From Eonycteris spelaea (Eukaryota; Chordata; Mammalia; Chiroptera; Pteropodidae), in NCBI GenBank assembly GCA_003508835.1, contig PUFA01000166.1, forward strand, positions 744,001 to 808,000: a stretch of 64,000 bases of DNA, given 5' to 3'. The position numbers and the translations under genes are program-made. Each line of letters opens with the position of its first letter. Positions within the stretch are counted from its first letter, which is position 1. A model generated the notes under the pieces. That model was not told where the DNA came from and did not search any database. It worked only from the letters and a program-made list of their open reading frames with translations. Shown here piece by piece: positions 62,106-64,000 of the stretch.

Positions 62106-63900
62106 AAAAGAAATGTTGAATCATGATACAGGGGGCAGGGGGTAGGAGGAGGCTGTCCTAGGGGGCTTTCACTCTAGAGAGGAACACACACATACCCAGA
62201 CCTCTGACCCCCTGATGCTGTGAGGAGGGTCCTGAGGCAATGACTGTCCAAAGACAATTGTCTTAATGCTGCAAATGGAGGAGCTTGTCATATCTGGCGG
62301 CTCCATGAGTAAGAGGTAAAATTGCAACGCTGCTCTCAACACTTAATTTGGACAGTTGACTGATGACTGCTTGCCTCCCAGGAAGGAAGGCAGATCCAAG
62401 CCAAAGGCATAGCATGGGACTTGGCTTACTTCTCCAAGAAACCCAAGCCTCTGAAGGTGTATAAAGTGCCTATAGCACCTCAGAGATGAGCTGAGAACAG
62501 AAAAGCATTGTAATCACTTTACCGATAAAACCATAATTATTGATTTGGAGTACTATTTGGAAATTGTGGCATTTATACTCTTGTTAGTTGGTTTTTAGGT
62601 ACATGCAAATTGTGTATAATAAAAATTTCACATTTATGTATCATTTTGTTCCTGTGATCTCCCTGTCCTTAAGGATCTGAGAGGCCCAGAACAAAGTGTT
62701 GACACATGGGGAAAGCGAAAAAAGCTGGGGAAGACACTGGAGCCGGAGCTCAGCAAAAGTTGGTGTGCAAAGTGCTAGGTAGAACTAGGCAAGGGTGGGT
62801 CCTGTGCAGCTTTGAAGGTGGAGATAGCACCCTGGAGGGAATATGTTACTCATAAACCTTTTAAAGAGTTTTGCCTGGATGGCAGTGGCAAAGCAATTAA
62901 ACAGCTGTGGACAGACATGACCTAATTTATTGGCCTTTCCAGTTTCTTCCGTGGAGCCGGAGCTATAGCGTAAACTACAACTAAGAATGCATTTTGGTGG
63001 GGTGCTGGGTGGGTGTTTGCTGACACTGGGGGAGAAACTGATGTCTTTAAGAAGGAAGAGGCACCAGCAAGTAGACCAGAGAGAGCAGGTGGTTGGCGAG
63101 AGCCTCCTGGACATAGTCCCCCATGGGGAAGGACAGTGTCAGAAATCCCCTGATGAGCTGAGCCGCAGTGCTGTTTCTACTCTGAGGAAGGAAGCACCAA
63201 TACCCACTATTTAGGGAACAACTTTCAGCAAGCAGAGTTTTCATTTGGCCTTTGGTGATTCAGAGGGGCAGATGTGAAACACAAGCTCAAGTGCAAACAT
63301 AGTAGTTCAGCGAGCAACTTAGCCCTACCCTCAAATACACACCGTCTGAAGAATCATTTTAATATACCTAACCAGAATCTGGAAGAAAGAGAACCACACA
63401 TAAAATACATGATGGCAATTTTTAAAATAAGCTGTAAAAATTTCTGCCTAAAAATGAAACAAACAAACAAATGTGTTGCCATCTGGGCTCTGACACAATT
63501 TAAATAGAAATACTGGCTGTTTAGGGGATTTCATTAAAACCCACAAGATTTTCCTTAGGCCATCTGGGAGCCTCCAAGGATTGTGTGTACAGAGCTCCTC
63601 AGCCCCAGGGTCACTGCTGTCTGTATCACAGCAGTACCTACAGGCTACTCAATGGGGGGCTGAGGAGCAGCGAGCCCTCTAGCAATGGGGTGAGGGGTCC
63701 TGTCATGAAGCTCTGTTACGAGGACAGTGCCCGGGTCTCACTGAGATCTTGAGCTCGCCTGGTGTGGCTATACGGGTGAGGCTAATGTAGGTCATGGAGG
63801 GCCTCAGTCTGACCCCCACCCTGCCGTTGCTATGATCACTCTCACATGTTCTTTTAATGGCTCTTTAACTCCCTGGAAGCTAAGGTATTAAATTCCCTTT

Positions 63901-63936
63901 GAACCTACACGTTTCCACGAACCTACACGTTTCCAC
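63901..63936 (+). repeat. 18-bp perfect tandem duplication
   Basis: GAACCTACACGTTTCCAC occurs twice in a row without mismatch, each copy containing ACACGT. Confidence 0.9.
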
Positions 63937-64000
63937 ACATCACCATTGCCCCATGTCTGGATTACTTCACTGGGAGAGCCACAGGACATGCTGTGCAAGT

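Larger units (their letters stand above)
33973..64000 (-). other. EXPH5 intron 1 (partial)
   Basis: No sequence matching the expected first coding exon (about 40 codons rich in Glu, Lys and Leu before KLQKTKRD) was found here, so this is read as the first intron, more than 30 kb long. It is largely retroelements, listed separately. Stretches without an identified element include 34560-35690, 38300-40090, 41620-43960, 44180-47340, 59360-60500 and 62110-63900; none shows a supported exon. Confidence 0.6.

Noticed and set aside
62785..63214. Open frames of 75-109 codons at the right end
   Set aside because: No recognised domain or exon borders; not the expected EXPH5 exon 1 sequence.

Overview
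This window is nuclear DNA from a placental mammal: AT-rich, intron-dominated, and full of ancient mammalian repeats (MIR, L2, MER5A, MaLR and other LTRs, several L1 generations). It holds no Alu, B1/B2, carnivore, ruminant or horse SINEs, and only one tRNA-derived SINE in 64 kb. The youngest L1 copy ends with a 3' tail of a type I associate with bats. My best guess is a laurasiatherian with few SINEs, possibly a yinpterochiropteran bat. That guess rests on recall, not on a search.

Two protein-coding genes are recognisable, both on the minus strand, and their order matches human 11q22.3. At the left edge lie the first coding exon and CpG-island promoter of POGLUT3 (KDELC2). About 9 kb further right is EXPH5 (exophilin-5, Slac2-b), a Rab27-binding membrane-trafficking protein. 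EXPH5 coding exons 2 to 6 sit at 33972-33815, 32149-31987, 24424-24376, 17468-17333 and 14434-9102. All five splice together in phase. Exon 1, which carries the start codon, was not found and should lie beyond the right edge, so 33973-64000 is read as part of a first intron longer than 30 kb.

The most striking signal is in the 5.3-kb terminal EXPH5 exon. It is recognisable from end to end, but the reading frame changes about 13 times. Eleven changes have the sign of a single lost base and two that of two lost bases (or one gained). When the shifts are followed, I find no premature stop made by substitution. A neutrally decaying gene should also have gained stop codons, so this looks more like base drop-out in the assembly consensus than real gene loss. 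Real loss is not excluded.

Region by region: 1-167 POGLUT3; about 1-330 CpG island; 331-6100 intergenic with a MaLR LTR and the SINE; 6107-9101 probable EXPH5 3' UTR; 9102-33972 EXPH5 exons 6 to 2 with introns rich in MIR, L2 and MER5A; 33973-64000 intron 1. Intron 1 contains a probable non-autonomous DNA transposon with long inverted ends (36139-36929), a young L1 with a perfect 15-bp target duplication (40634-41610), an inverted L1 (48150-49485), an L1 nested in an older LTR (51955-56045), and a cluster of LTR sequences (56600-59358). A promoter-like segment with a strong splice donor at 30989-31310 may be an internal EXPH5 first exon. No bacterial-type system, CRISPR array or intact viral gene is present.
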